The notes under the pieces were generated by a model that made no database searches, was not told where the DNA came from, and saw only the letters and a list, made by a program, of their open reading frames with translations. From Chlamydiota bacterium (lineage in GTDB: Bacteria > Chlamydiota > Chlamydiia > Chlamydiales > Rhabdochlamydiaceae): 12,723 nucleotides of DNA. Positions 12,632 to 12,723 of the stretch are shown here, piece after piece (position 1 is the first letter of the stretch; each line of letters begins with the position of its first letter). Location of the stretch: assembly GCA_023269365.1 (NCBI GenBank), contig JAHFTN010000030.1, forward strand, positions 1 to 12,723. Reading direction: 5' to 3'. The translations under genes were made by a program, and so were the position numbers.

Positions 12632-12723
12632 TCCCGCTCCTCAATAATAGCAGCGCCGAGTTGATTAAAGTCGCGCACAAAAGAGGGATAAGTCTTTTGG
12701 ACACAGCTCACCTCAGAAATACA
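12628..12723 (-). CDS. aroA: EPSP synthase (3-phosphoshikimate 1-carboxyvinyltransferase), last 31 residues
   Basis: The window ends inside this gene, so only the C-terminus is seen. Read from 12723, the frame has no stop until TGA at 12630-12628. It contains KTYPSFVRDFNQLGAAI, resembling the usual EPSP synthase ending in which a conserved K-T-(Y/F)-P-x-F is followed by L-x-x-LGA. The stop shares bases with the shikimate kinase ATG (ATGA). Position at the head of the aro cluster supports the call, as aroA leads this cluster in Chlamydia. Confidence 0.8.
   Translation of the reverse strand, partial: CISEVSCVQKTYPSFVRDFNQLGAAIIEERE

Overview
The window reads as a chromosome segment of a non-Chlamydiaceae ('environmental', amoeba-associated type) member of the Chlamydiota. 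The basis is gene content and order. A lon - rnz - abcF/xerC neighbourhood and an aroA-aroK-aroC-aroB-aroDE cluster, with 3-dehydroquinate dehydratase fused to shikimate dehydrogenase, are both arrangements I recall from Chlamydia genomes. The species cannot be fixed from the sequence alone.

Layout. (1) Bases 1-3235, plus strand: a tightly packed run made of the 3' end of lon (Ser/Lys protease domain), a stand-alone HldE/RfaE-type nucleotidyltransferase, a GlpG-like rhomboid protease with an unusually long extracytoplasmic insertion, and ribonuclease Z. Neighbouring genes overlap by 4-23 bases, so translation is probably coupled. (2) Bases 3236-4480: a disturbed, gene-poor island. It holds a 171-bp non-autonomous transposable element with 15-bp terminal inverted repeats and a 9-bp target duplication, inserted into one arm of an older inverted repeat. 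It also holds remnants of two divergent copies of one small gene in opposite orientations, one 98-residue hypothetical gene, and a second palindromic element of about 170 bp. (3) Bases 4432-6797, minus strand: an ABC-F ATPase of the YbiT type followed by a SPOUT (TrmH/SpoU) RNA methyltransferase whose last 15 residues are encoded by the palindromic element. (4) Bases 6859-7794, plus strand: a complete XerC/XerD-type tyrosine recombinase, divergent from abcF. (5) Bases 7795-8507: a 30-bp perfect hairpin and a 193-residue protein I do not recognise. (6) Bases 8463-12723, minus strand: the shikimate cluster, reading aroA (3' end only) - aroK - aroC - aroB - aroDE.

How the genes work together. 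The shikimate genes cover the pathway from DAHP to chorismate in one near-overlapping unit. AroB makes 3-dehydroquinate, the AroD half makes 3-dehydroshikimate, the AroE half makes shikimate, and AroK, AroA and AroC carry it to chorismate. The first enzyme (DAHP synthase) is not in the window. The plus-strand run combines protein quality control (Lon), membrane proteolysis (rhomboid), tRNA 3' processing (RNase Z) and possibly envelope sugar activation. The abcF-spoU pair looks ribosome- or RNA-related.

The most unusual part is 3236-4480. One repeat arm carries the transposon and the other arm preserves the empty site, so the insertion event can be read from the window itself. The region also shows a repeat element donating a C-terminal tail to a conserved enzyme. 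No tRNA, rRNA or CRISPR array was seen.
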